Shown here: positions 12,518-21,376 of the stretch, piece after piece
How positions within the stretch are numbered: the first letter of the stretch is position 1
Layout: every line of letters begins with the position of its first letter
From: Diogma glabrata
Lineage: Eukaryota > Arthropoda > Insecta > Diptera > Cylindrotomidae
Direction of reading: 5' to 3'
Assembly (NCBI GenBank): GCA_963693315.1
Contig: OY856186.1
Location: 374,961,328 to 375,025,327 of the forward strand
Length of the DNA stretch: 64,000 bases
Program-made: the position numbers and the translations under genes
The notes under the pieces: generated by a model
What the model saw: the letters and a program-made list of their open reading frames with translations, nothing else
Told to the model about the DNA's origin: nothing
Databases searched by the model: none

Positions 12518-12585
12518 ATTCAAGTCTCACTTGCATAAGAATTTCTCATTCCATTCAAGTTTCACTTGCATAAGAATTTCTCTTG
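12518..12585. repeat. 35-bp tandem duplication
   Basis: Two adjacent units of ATTCAAGT(C/T)TCACTTGCAT plus AAGAATTTCTC, starting at 12518 and 12553, with one difference visible. Confidence 0.85.
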
Positions 12586-13159
12586 ATAGGTCGCTCCGCG
12601 GTACAAAATTTTAAAAAAAAAATCTAAAAATCTAATCGATACAATATTTAGTAAATATTCGTGCACAAGTCGCCAAAACTATATTATGAAAATGGTTCCC
12701 CGATGTCAACATACATTTGAAACGAATTTCCTATTCATGATCATTCTGAACTGAACTAATTTTTAACGCCATGTCATGTTAGTCCTAAAATCATTTTCAT
12801 CATAGTGATCGCTCTCCTACCGAATTCAACGTCTATGTTACAACCGATGAATGTTGCTTACTTGCATTAAATAAACCAACTGTTTCTGAATTTTTCAATT
12901 ACTCAATTACTTCTCTAAATTTTCAATTACTTTTCAATAGCTTTCTAGTTGACGAAGTTAAATTAACATGCTGACCATAATATTTTGCACGAAATTTGCG
13001 AGCTGTGCCGCCAAACTTATTGTATTTTACTTAAATATCGTTCAATAATTAAAAAACGCGTTGTACTTTCGTGTTATTTTTACTAAACCTAAACTATCAT
13101 ACGTTAAGTTGTTTTATACACTCGAGTACCACAATACGACATATATTGAAACTCGTTTG

Positions 13160-13226
13160 AGTGCGGAAAAGTGAGTTATTTCCGCACTTATTTTTCATTT
13201 CAGCCCTGCTTTTTCATTTCCGCACT
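13160..13226. other. Hairpin cluster next to YR gene
   Basis: AGTGCGGAAA at 13160-13169 pairs perfectly with TTTCCGCACT at 13179-13188, and a second TTTCCGCACT follows at 13217-13226. This is more G+C-rich than its surroundings and lies downstream of the YR gene's stop. It may be a recombinase site or a transcript-end structure; that role is inferred only. Confidence 0.5.
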
Positions 13227-13304
13227 GATGCCAATTTAAAAGACGAAACGGTGCGTTTGTGTTGGTAAACATTTTTATTAATAAAGTAGAAATGAATGAA
13301 AACA

Positions 13305-14054
13305 TTACTTTTGACCAAAGTAGAAAGAGCAATTGTGCAAGTTATTGAGTGAATATCCTCCAGGAATCGGTGGTTGTGGCAAATGCTCTCCAACCACTTT
13401 CAAGTTTGTTCGGCTTGTTTGACTCGAAATTATTGTAACAGTTGTACCGGCTGAAACATTGCCATTTTCAATGATTGATTTACTGGATTGAGCAGTGGTT
13501 GATGAGGTCGTTGAAACGTTATCAGCTCTAACAATTTTCGAACCCATGATGCTTTCAGCAATTTTACGTTTATTGTTGAACGAATGTTAAATGTATTTTT
13601 CTGTAACCTTATCAGACTCCCAACCACCATGTTGGTTAACTGTAGGTAAATTCACACCCGAATCTGCTAACAAGGATGCAGACGATCGACGGAAGCAATG
13701 ACCAGTGTACTCACCCGGTGACGAAAGATTCAAGATAATTGCAATTGTCTTCGGATAGCCTCCAATCGTGTTAATGCCGATCGGCTGTTTGATGCATTTG
13801 CCTTTACGAAAACCCAAAAAGAATCTGTCGGTGATAACGCCATGAGGACGTAGTCCTGAATACATCTTGAGAATGTCAACCGAATTTACGTCCCGATCAC
13901 TTCCTTCGTTGATGACGAATTGTCGAATGATTTTGGTTTTAGTTTTCGGTACGGTAATTTTAATGCCATTGTCCATGTATTCGACATCCTTTATGTTCAA
14001 ATTCAACAATTCGCTTCGTCGACAAGCACCATAGACACCGACAATAAGGGCCAC
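13305..14054 (-). pseudogene. Tyrosine recombinase, catalytic domain, one stop
   Basis: Minus-strand frame encoding the C-terminal catalytic domain of a tyrosine recombinase, a DNA strand-exchange enzyme of the Crypton-like type common in insects. The catalytic set is visible: Arg in GACRRSELLNL, H-x-x-R in GHCFRRSSASLLADSG, the HGGW block, and the nucleophile Tyr in TEKYI. A single in-frame TAA at 13584-13586 follows TEKYI. The same frame then runs on through NNKRKIAESIMG, a Ser/Thr-rich linker and a tail ending in NLHNCSFYFG, as expected of the family. One nonsense change therefore breaks an otherwise intact C-terminus. There is no ATG at the front: the frame opens with TTTTAAG before GTGGCC, which could be a splice acceptor. 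The N-terminal DNA-binding domain is not visible before 14294, so the copy is probably 5'-truncated. Confidence 0.85.
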
Positions 14055-14321
14055 CTTAAAATTGTGAGGTTAGGAAAATGAAACAAAAAAATTATCAGCA
14101 AATTTTGTAGTGTGTGAACAATGGGAACAATCAATTTGTAGTGTGGGAACAATCAAGAACAAATGAAGTTTTTTTTCTTGCATATAACCCAAATTGCATA
14201 TTATCAAGGCATTGTTGATCGATCAATTCTTCGCGTAGTTTTTTTGTAGTGATTTTTTGTAATTTTTTTTATTTTTTGTCTATTGTGGTACTTAAGTGCA
14301 GAAAACGTTGTGTGCAACTAG

Positions 14322-14422
14322 TTTTGAAATGAATTATTTTCAGCACACGTCCTAATTTTCAAAACTCGCTTCACTCGTATTAAAAACTTAGGACTAGCGC
14401 TGAAAAAATCTTCATTTCAAAA
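14322..14422. repeat. ~100-bp imperfect palindrome
   Basis: TTTTGAAATGAA at 14322 pairs with TTCATTTCAAAA ending at 14422. Inner blocks TTTTCAGC, GTCCTAA and the CGAAGCGAGT-like centre pair in order, giving a stem of about 45 bp. It sits just beyond the right inverted repeat of the YR element. Similar palindromes with a G+C-richer centre occur at 23251-23358, 31124-31224 and 48332-48431, suggesting a structural class. Confidence 0.7.
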
Positions 14423-14898
14423 CTTGTAGCACAAACTACTATTTTGTAGTTGCAAACACTTACCCGCATAAATGACGGCAAATTCAAATAAAAATAAATC
14501 TTAATCTAAATAAATCAAAATAAATAAATAAATAAATCTTGCGTGTATTTCAGGATATCCTATAAAAAAATGAACAATTTTTTCCCATAAAATTATTTGT
14601 TTTTGTGCAACAAATAGAGAATCTCTAATGAGATCCACATTTGGGACAGCAAACGATCCGCTTTAGGGAATACAATTTTTTAAGACGATCCACATTAAGG
14701 ACATTGCAATTAAATAATGTTTTGCTAAATTCTGAACAATTCGCATATAAATTACGAGTTATTTTTAACTAAATTCAGAAAATATTATACAAACTTAGTA
14801 ATGGGAAGCAAATTTGTATTTTTATAAATACACATTTTGCTGTAGGAACTTTCAAAACCTTAAGACGAAAAAAACGATCCGCAATTTGGACATTTACC

Positions 14899-17378
14899 TT
14901 ACCCAATTCAATCATTTAACTAACAAATCTAATCGAATTTTAGACCTAGACCTTTGATCTCTTAAAAGCCGATGAATCTGTACACTTTAATTTTTACAAA
15001 GGAAATTATGATGAAATTAACGTAGCTCTATCTGAAATTAATTGGTGTCACATGTTTGGCAATAAAGATGTTGATCAGTCAGTTGATGCTTTTTATGATG
15101 TTCTTTATCAGTTAATCAATCAATTTGTCCCTAAATTCAAAATTAAGTCTAGTAAATATCCCATCTGGTATTCAAAATGTTTGTTAAAAATGATTGAATT
15201 TAAAAATCTAATTCATAAAAAGTTTAAAAAAACTGGTGATCTTGATTATTACAATATGTTTTCTTCTTTGCGGAGCTCTGTTAAAAGGGAAATTAATGTA
15301 TATTATGCAAATTATTTAAGTGATATTGAAAGTTCCATTTCGTCAGATCCTAAAAAGTTTTGGTCTTTTACAAAAAAATTAAAAAAAACTAATGCTATCC
15401 CAGCGTCAATGCGTTTTAAAAATAATATAGAAAGTTCAACCAAAGGAATTTGTGATCTTTTTGCGACTTATTTTCAATCTGTGTACACCAGTACCCATCT
15501 TAATTCCACACCAACATTTGCAATAAGTGATATCTCTTTGGAAGATTCTTCATTTTCTGTAACGGAAGAAGAAGTACTAGCGGTATTAAATAAACTTGAT
15601 CTAAATAAAGGTTTTGGAGCTGATCTAATTCCTCCTATTTTCTTAAAAAACACTTCTGCATTGATCTGTCAGCCATTAACCATTCTATTTAATAAGTCTT
15701 TTGAAAATAATGTTTTTCCTATTAGATGGAAAATAGCTAAAATCATTCCAATTTTGAAAACTGGTGACAGTACTGATGTAGAAAATTATAGACCAATTGC
15801 AACATTGAATTGTTTCAGCAAAATTTTCGAAAGAATTGTTCACAACAAACTGTTTGACTTTACTAATATTAATATTATTAAAAACCAACACGGGTTTTTT
15901 AAGAGTAGGTCAACTCTTACTAATATGCTTAACTATACGGAATATATTTATGAATCGCTTGACTCTGGCGCTGGTGTTGATGTCATATATATGGATTTTT
16001 CAAAGGCCTTTGATAAAGTTAACTATAATATTCTCCTTCAAAAATTACGTAATTTCGGTCTGAATCTAAAGTTTATCAGGTGGGTTGAATCTTATCTAAA
16101 ACAAAGATCTCAATTTGTATGCATTAATAACTATGAATCATTTTCTTTCTATCCTCATTCGGGTGTACCACAAGGTTCAATCTTGGGGCCTTTATTGTTT
16201 ATTTTGTTTATTAATGATATTTGCTTACGCTTGGATTGCAAAGCACTCCTTTTTGCTGATGATTTGAAAATATTTAAATCAATCAAATCCATAGCTGACT
16301 GTATAGTGCTTCAAAATAATCTTAATAAAATATATGAGTGGTGCAAAAGTAACGATCTATATCTTAACATTAATAAGTGTTTTACCTTTAAGCTTAAGCC
16401 TAGATCTTTTCAATTACAATTTATTTATAATATTAACAATTTAACTCTATGCGAAAAAGAAAGTATTCGTGATTTAGGCATTATTATGGATAACAAATTA
16501 AAATTTAATATACATATTCAAGACATTGTTAACAAAGCTTTCAAAATGCTTGGTTTTGTTATGCGAGTGTGTTCAAATTTTCGTTCGTCTAAAACACTTA
16601 TTACAATTTTTAATTCAATAGTTCGTTCTTCATTAGAATATATCTCGCCGGTCTGGAATCCAAAATATCAAACTCATATTGATCATATTGAGAGGGTTCA
16701 AAGGAAGTTTACTAGATTTCTGAACTTTAAATTAAGCTTCCCATATCAACCATACAAAGATAGATTTAAACGATATAATATATTATCATTGGAACAAAGA
16801 CGTACTATTGCTGATCAAACAACCCTTTATAAAATTCTTAACCATAGTATTGAATCAGATTTGGCTAGTCTAATTCGTTTGAATACCACACCTTGTTATA
16901 ATACTAGGCATTCGTACACTCTGTATTATAATACTTTTCTAACTAATCTAAGAGTTCATTCACCGTTAATTAGATTACAGTACAGCCACAACATTAAATT
17001 TAATCAAATCAATTTGTTTTGCTCTAACTTAGTCCAGTTTAAAAGAAGCATTTTACAAATTGTTAAATTAAATTAAATTAATTTTATTTTCATATATATA
17101 TTTTAAATTCTAATATTATTCATTTTATCTTGTGTTAAACATTCTTGGTTTATTACATTAACATTATCTTTTTATAAACTAAATTTAAACTTTTTATTGT
17201 AATTTTTTATATTATTTTTTAAATACTGTCTTTAATTTGTATTACTTTTAAATTTAAGCTTTTTACTGTAATTTTTTATATAGTTTTTTAATATTTTCTT
17301 TAAATTGTATTACTTCTATACTAGCATGTTATTGGAAATATTTCCGTTTGCTAGTATTTAAATTGAAATAAATAAATT
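14899..17378 (+). mobile_element. Non-LTR retrotransposon, 5'-truncated
   Basis: Starts abruptly at the TIR of the preceding element inside an endonuclease domain (LTQFNHLTNKSNRILDL from 14899). After a short deletion or frameshift it runs into the linker (DLLKADESVHFNF) and then the intact RT frame from 15052. The 3' untranslated region at 17077-17378 is A+T-rich and ends in GAAATAAATAAA, a polyadenylation-like tail. The giant palindrome starts at the next bases. Because of the lost 5' endonuclease this copy should be unable to nick targets itself. Confidence 0.85.
15052..17076 (+). CDS. LINE reverse transcriptase (674 aa open frame)
   Basis: Encodes the RT part of a non-LTR retrotransposon ORF2, which copies element RNA into DNA at the target site. 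The pre-RT linker spans residues ~1-170. RT motifs follow: NYRPIATLNCFSKIFERIV (~245), QHGFFKSRSTLTNML (~280), motif A VIYMDFSKAFDKV (~315), motif B SGVPQGSILGPLLF (~370), and the catalytic FADD in KALLFADDLKIF (~400). The C-terminal region has SSLEYISPVWNP and a final TRHSYTLYY segment; no RNase H domain follows. The frame has no internal stop over 2 kb of A+T-rich DNA, so it is young or recently lost function. The marked Met is internal: the linker reads upstream without a stop for about 35 codons, so this ATG is probably not the original start. Jockey/CR1-type, clade not assigned. Confidence 0.93.
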   Translation: MFGNKDVDQSVDAFYDVLYQLINQFVPKFKIKSSKYPIWYSKCLLKMIEFKNLIHKKFKKTGDLDYYNMFSSLRSSVKREINVYYANYLSDIESSISSDPKKFWSFTKKLKKTNAIPASMRFKNNIESSTKGICDLFATYFQSVYTSTHLNSTPTFAISDISLEDSSFSVTEEEVLAVLNKLDLNKGFGADLIPPIFLKNTSALICQPLTILFNKSFENNVFPIRWKIAKIIPILKTGDSTDVENYRPIATLNCFSKIFERIVHNKLFDFTNINIIKNQHGFFKSRSTLTNMLNYTEYIYESLDSGAGVDVIYMDFSKAFDKVNYNILLQKLRNFGLNLKFIRWVESYLKQRSQFVCINNYESFSFYPHSGVPQGSILGPLLFILFINDICLRLDCKALLFADDLKIFKSIKSIADCIVLQNNLNKIYEWCKSNDLYLNINKCFTFKLKPRSFQLQFIYNINNLTLCEKESIRDLGIIMDNKLKFNIHIQDIVNKAFKMLGFVMRVCSNFRSSKTLITIFNSIVRSSLEYISPVWNPKYQTHIDHIERVQRKFTRFLNFKLSFPYQPYKDRFKRYNILSLEQRRTIADQTTLYKILNHSIESDLASLIRLNTTPCYNTRHSYTLYYNTFLTNLRVHSPLIRLQYSHNIKFNQINLFCSNLVQFKRSILQIVKLN

Positions 17379-18388
17379 AGCAATTTCACGCAAGTTCAGC
17401 AAATTTTTGGGAAATTTTGACTTGACCCCTTTTAGTTTTGGTTATTTTTTGTTTATAGATAGTCTTTGATAAATAAAAAATACAAGTTCTCTTAGAATTT
17501 TTTTTTTCGACCAGGGGTCTTCACAGGGTGCCCCTCAATTTTTTGTTATTTTGTGATATGACTGCATTTTGACGAGCGATTGTAGAAAAACTACTGAATC
17601 GATTTTCATAAATGATATGTCGTTGAATAGGTATTAGAACAAAGTTTTTAAAAATGTACACTGTTAATTTTTTGAAATAATTTTTAACGGTGTAACATAA
17701 GAAAAAAACGGTGTAATTGAAAAAAAGATGGCATAGCCTCTTTTTTTTTTTTTTTTTTTTTAACTAAATTGAAGCTTATTTTATATCTAACCACTTGTGA
17801 AAGTTGAGGACACGCGTTATTTTTTGTTTTAAAGATAAAATTCGTTGTGCATATGACTGTCGGGAATCAGTTTTTTTTGTTCTGAAGGAAAATTATAAAA
17901 ATGGCGTTATAAACTAAGAGATATTTTTTTATGTTAAATATCAAATATTTTATTATTAGATGAACTTTTTAAAATATTATAAAAATTATATATGTAGTAC
18001 AATAAATAAAATAAATACAATTGTTAAAAATGATTTACTTATTTTACAAACAGAAGTTTCTTTTGAATAGGAAAGCACTTCTGCAATTATTTTCTTTGTA
18101 TTAGATGGCATAAAAAATGAAATGTTTATTTATCACTTTTAGTAATCACTTGTCACTCTTATAAAAAATAATTTGACAGTCTTGACTGCAAACAAAAAAG
18201 CCGTATAAACAACTAAATCTATTTAGGAACTTTTGACTGGAGAAGTATTATGTTCGTATTATGTTATTATGGAATCATAAAGTAAAAGATTGTTTTTCAA
18301 CATTAAATTACAAATATTTTATTATTGAATAAACTTTTTAAAATATTATACAAATTATATATGTGAAAATAAATATAGTTATTAAAAA

Positions 18389-18788
18389 TTATTTACTTAT
18401 TTTACCTTCAAAAGTTTCTTTTGAGTTGGAAAACATTTTTGCATTTATTGTCTTAGTATCTACTGGTACAAAAGAATGAAATTTTTGAGTTCCACTTATA
18501 GTAATCGCATTTTTATATCGATTTTGTAATTTTTCTTTTGTTAATTGATATTCATTTTTATCGGCGTATCCAAAGTTCATGGTAGATTCCCATTTTAAAG
18601 CCCATTCGAAAAGTTTTTTTGGTGTATCAATAATATTATCTTCGCTCGCCATACTATAACGGTGTGCAGCACGCTTCAGTGTACCACCAATTCCATCACA
18701 AGGTCCCTTTCCATGGCTGGTAGCATGAAAATGCCATTCAGCGTCAACCTTAAAGTCTTCTTTATGGTGGCATAAGTTAATTAGTTAA
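18389..18788 (-). pseudogene. Transposon-derived gene fragment, left arm
   Basis: Reading leftward from the spacer: a stop, then LINLCHHKEDFKVDAEWHFH, ATSHGKGPCDGIGGTLKRAA and, from the first ATG at 18652, MASEDNIIDTPKKLFEWALK through to FEGKISK. The H-x3-HGKG-x2-DG-x-GG-x2-KR block is one I recall as recurrent in repeat-encoded proteins of insects and other invertebrates. I take it as the C-terminal part of a transposase-like protein, but I cannot name the superfamily with confidence. The N-terminal part is absent, so this is a fragment. It is slightly longer than the right-arm copy because its coding sequence fills the spacer. Confidence 0.7.
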
Positions 18789-19154
18789 TTTAAGGTTGAC
18801 GCTGAATGGCATTTTCATGCTACCAGCCATGGAAAGGGACCTTGTGATGGAATTGGTGGTACACTGGAGCGTGCTGCATACCGTTATAGTATGGCGAGCG
18901 AAGATAATATTATTGATACACCAAAAAAACTTTTCGAATGGGCTTTAAAATGGGAATCTACCATGAACTTTGGATACGCCGATAAAAATGAATATCAATT
19001 AACAAAAGAAAAATTACAAAATCGATATAAAAATGCGATTACTATAAGTGGAACTCAAAAATTTCATTCTTTTGTACCAGTAGATACTAAGACAATAAAT
19101 GCAAAAATGTTTTCCAACTCAAAAGAAACTTTTGAATGTAAAATAAGTAAATAA
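18789..19154 (+). pseudogene. Transposon-derived gene fragment, right arm
   Basis: Mirror copy of the left-arm fragment. After a stop just inside the spacer it opens at FKVDAEWHFHATSHGKGPCD and continues through an ATG at 18891 to FECKISK at the end. Differences from the left copy include Lys to Glu after GGTL, His to Tyr before RYS, and Gly to Cys near the end. These few changes show the arms have been separate for some time, which argues against a pure assembly artefact. Function is unknown; the conserved HGKG..DG.GG block is present. Confidence 0.7.
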
Positions 19155-19439
19155 TTTTTAATAACTATATTTATTTTCACATATATAATTTGTATAATAT
19201 TTTAAAAAGTTTATTCAATAATAAAATATTTGTAATTTAATGTTGAAAAACAATCTTTTACTTTATGATTCCATAATAACATAATACGAACATAATACTT
19301 CTCCAGTCAAAAGTTCCTAAATAGATTTAGTTGTTTATACGGCTTTTTTGTTTGCAGTCAAGACTGTCAAATTATTTTTTATAAGAGTGACAAGTGATTA
19401 CTAAAAGTGATAAATAAACATTTCATTTTTTATGCCATC

Positions 19440-19618
19440 TAATACAAAGAAAATAATTGCAGAAGTGCTTTCCTATTCAAAAGAAACTTCTGTTTGTAAA
19501 ATAAGTAAATCATTTTTAACAATTGTATTTATTTTATTTATTGTACTACATATATAATTTTTATAATATTTTAAAAAGTTCATCTAATAATAAAATATTT
19601 GATATTTAACATAAAAAA
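19440..19618 (+). repeat. Duplicated gene 3' end within palindrome arm
   Basis: From 19476 the text TATTCAAAAGAAACTTCTGT followed by GTAAAATAAGTAAAT, a TATTTATTTT block and AATATTTTAAAAAGTT repeats the end of the 18891-19154 frame and its 3' flank (19107-19250) at moderate divergence. Read as protein, KKIIAEVLSYSKETSVCKIS parallels KTINAKMFSNSKETFECKIS. The same duplication is present in the left arm (about 17935-18075), so it predates formation of the palindrome. Confidence 0.8.
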
Positions 19619-20624
19619 AATATCTCTTAGTTTATAACGCCATTTTTATAATTTTCCTTCAGAACAAAAAAAACTGATTCCCGACAGTCATATTCACAAC
19701 GAATTTTATCTTTAAAACAAAAAATAACGCGTGTCTTCAACTTTCACAAGTGGTTAGATATAAAATAAGCTTCAATTTAGTTTAAAAAAAAAAAAAAGAG
19801 GCTATGCCATCTTTTTTTCAATTACACCGTTTTTTTCTTATGTTACACCGTTAAAAATTATTTCAAAAAATTAACAGTGTACATTTTTAAAAACTTTGTT
19901 CTAATACCTATTCAACAACATATCATTTATGAAAATCGATTCAGTAGTTTTTCTACAATCGCTCGTCAAAATGCAGTCACATCACAAAATAACAAAAAAT
20001 TGAGGGGCACCCTGTGAAGACCCCTGGTCGAAAAAAAAAATTCTAAGAGAACTTGTATTTTTTATTTATCAAAGACTATCTATAAACAAAAAATAATCAA
20101 AACTAAAAGGGGTCAACTCAAAACGTTGTTGAATCTTCGTGAAATTGCTCAAATAAATAATTAAATTCCACTTAAGAAAATTTGAATTTTAACTGTTTGG
20201 ACTTTCGCAGTCTAATTTCTAATCTCGTTCTACAAAAGGAATTCCTCAAATACAATTCTACTTAATTTGTAAAATATTTCAGGCAAATTTAAAATTTCTT
20301 TACGAAGAAAACTCGAAAAATTCTGAGAATAATCGACGCATTTTGGATGTATTTTATTTAATGTTTTTGCTTTCTTGGTCCTTCTTGGAAAATTATATAT
20401 TGTTTAAGAGTGAATTGAGGGCAAATACAATTTTGCCTTGTATTTCATTACGATTATGTAAGATCTTAGTAATTTAAAAAAGAAAATTTTTGTTATCTCT
20501 TATTTAATTTTTATTTCATCTATCATATATCATGAAATATTGGCTTAAATATGTCTATATTAACCAAAACTATATTATGTGAAACAATAAATCCTGTTTG
20601 GTAATCGATTCTTAAAAAAAAATA

Positions 20625-20720
20625 TCGGACAAGTGCGAATAAAAGTCGCTCGCCAAGGGTTTCGTGAATGTAAAAGAACACAATATAAAAAAATTGACAT
20701 AAAGTTGTGTTGTAAACTAT
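20625..20720 (+). repeat. Interspersed tail repeat, plus-strand copy
   Basis: CGGACAAGTGCGAATAAAAG, TCGCTCGCCAAGGGTTTCGT, GAATGTAAAAGAACACAATA and AAAGTTGTGTTGTA match 4925-5035 in the reverse orientation. Probably the 3' region of a dispersed retroelement. Confidence 0.65.
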
Positions 20721-20954
20721 TTATATAAATCCCTGGGCCGGGGCCGATTTCATGTGCTCATTACCACATATTTTATACTTCGTGAGGCGTCTGTTCTTGA
20801 CGTGCCCGAAAACTTTTATTCTGCGATTTTTCTCAAATCGGCCGCTTTTTCGTCCGGCAAACTCTGAAAAATGCCGATTGCCCGGAATCTTATAAATATT
20901 TTTTTTTAACTGTTGGGGTTGGAAATTTGTTTTAGAACACGAGGGTAACCTTCT

Positions 20955-21050
20955 CCGACAAAAGTTTGTCTGCTATTGTCTAGTCCGACAACCAAAACAT
21001 GCCAAAATATTAGTTGTCGGACTCGACAATAGCAACCACATTTTGGTCGG
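20955..21050. other. 96-bp hairpin, pre-miRNA-sized
   Basis: CCGACAAAAG...GCTATTGTCTAGTCCGACAAC (20955-20992) pairs with GTTGTCGGACTCGACAATAGC...TTTTGGTCGG (21013-21050), two ~38-nt arms around a 20-nt loop with about seven mismatches. Size and loop fit a microRNA-like precursor, but it could equally be a small foldback element (the GTCCGACAA word is itself repeated nearby). No expression evidence is available. Confidence 0.45.
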
Positions 21051-21376
21051 ACAAGCTTAGGGACTAATAGAGGCATAGCAAAATAAATGTTTAATCGTAA
21101 ACGTCAATAGTTAATTACAATCACATCTAAATTGATCACACATGACACAAAAAATGTTACTTGAGATTAAATCTTATCCATAGCTGTTTATGTTAACTAA
21201 AGAAAGATTTAACCAGCTTGTAAATGGTTTAAATTGGAAATATTTTTCAAATTTGAAAGTAAATTTGAAAGCAAATTTGAAGCAAAAATTAAATGTGTGA
21301 GTATTTGAAAAAAAAATATCCATTCGACCAATACAAATATAGGTTTTGTTTATTTTGCAACCATAACTGTGTGTGT

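Larger units (their letters stand above)
13121..14294 (-). mobile_element. Nested tyrosine-recombinase element
   Basis: The plus-strand text CTCGAGTACCACAATACGAC (13121 on) is mirrored at about 14275-14294, whose complement reads CTTAAGTACCACAATAGACA. This gives an inverted repeat with a perfect AGTACCACAATA core. It encloses the YR gene (13305-14054, minus) and two groups of hairpins: three TTTCCGCACT words at 13160-13226 and a ~100-bp stem at 14322-14422 just outside the right repeat. Canonical Cryptons lack long TIRs, so whether these repeats are the true ends is inference. The element lies wholly inside the 11406-14901 TIR element. Confidence 0.5.
11406..14901. mobile_element. 3.5-kb TIR element with subterminal GTGGATCG repeats
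   Basis: Left end TAAGGTAAACGTCCATAATG and right end (as complement) TAAGGTAAATGTCCAAATTG form an imperfect 27-bp TIR ending in GGATCG. Inside the left end the motif (A)ATnnTGGATCG recurs near 11417, 11440, 11838 and 12236 on the plus strand. Inside the right end it recurs on the minus strand near 14627, 14645, 14683 and 14877. Such oriented subterminal repeats are typical transposase-binding arrays. No DDE transposase is recognisable; the only gene inside is a tyrosine recombinase with its own flanking inverted repeats (13121-14294), so the outer element may be a non-autonomous carrier. The right end abuts LINE sequence coding directly up to the TIR. No clear target duplication. Confidence 0.65.
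17379..20149. mobile_element. Giant palindrome, two ~1.37-kb arms
   Basis: The left arm (17379-18754) and right arm (18789-20149) are nearly identical inverted copies around a 34-bp spacer (18755-18788). By eye only scattered single-base and homopolymer differences separate them. Each arm holds, from the centre outward, a 3' gene fragment, an internal duplication of that gene's last ~130 bp, then non-coding sequence with GAGGGGCACCCTGTGAAGAC near the outer end. Outermost matches are AGCAATTTCACG and its complement. The spacer is coding sequence that continues the left copy's frame, so two 5'-truncated copies are fused head to head. This could be an inverted duplication, or a foldback derivative able to move using its two identical outer ends. 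A transcript across it would form a very long hairpin. Confidence 0.9.
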
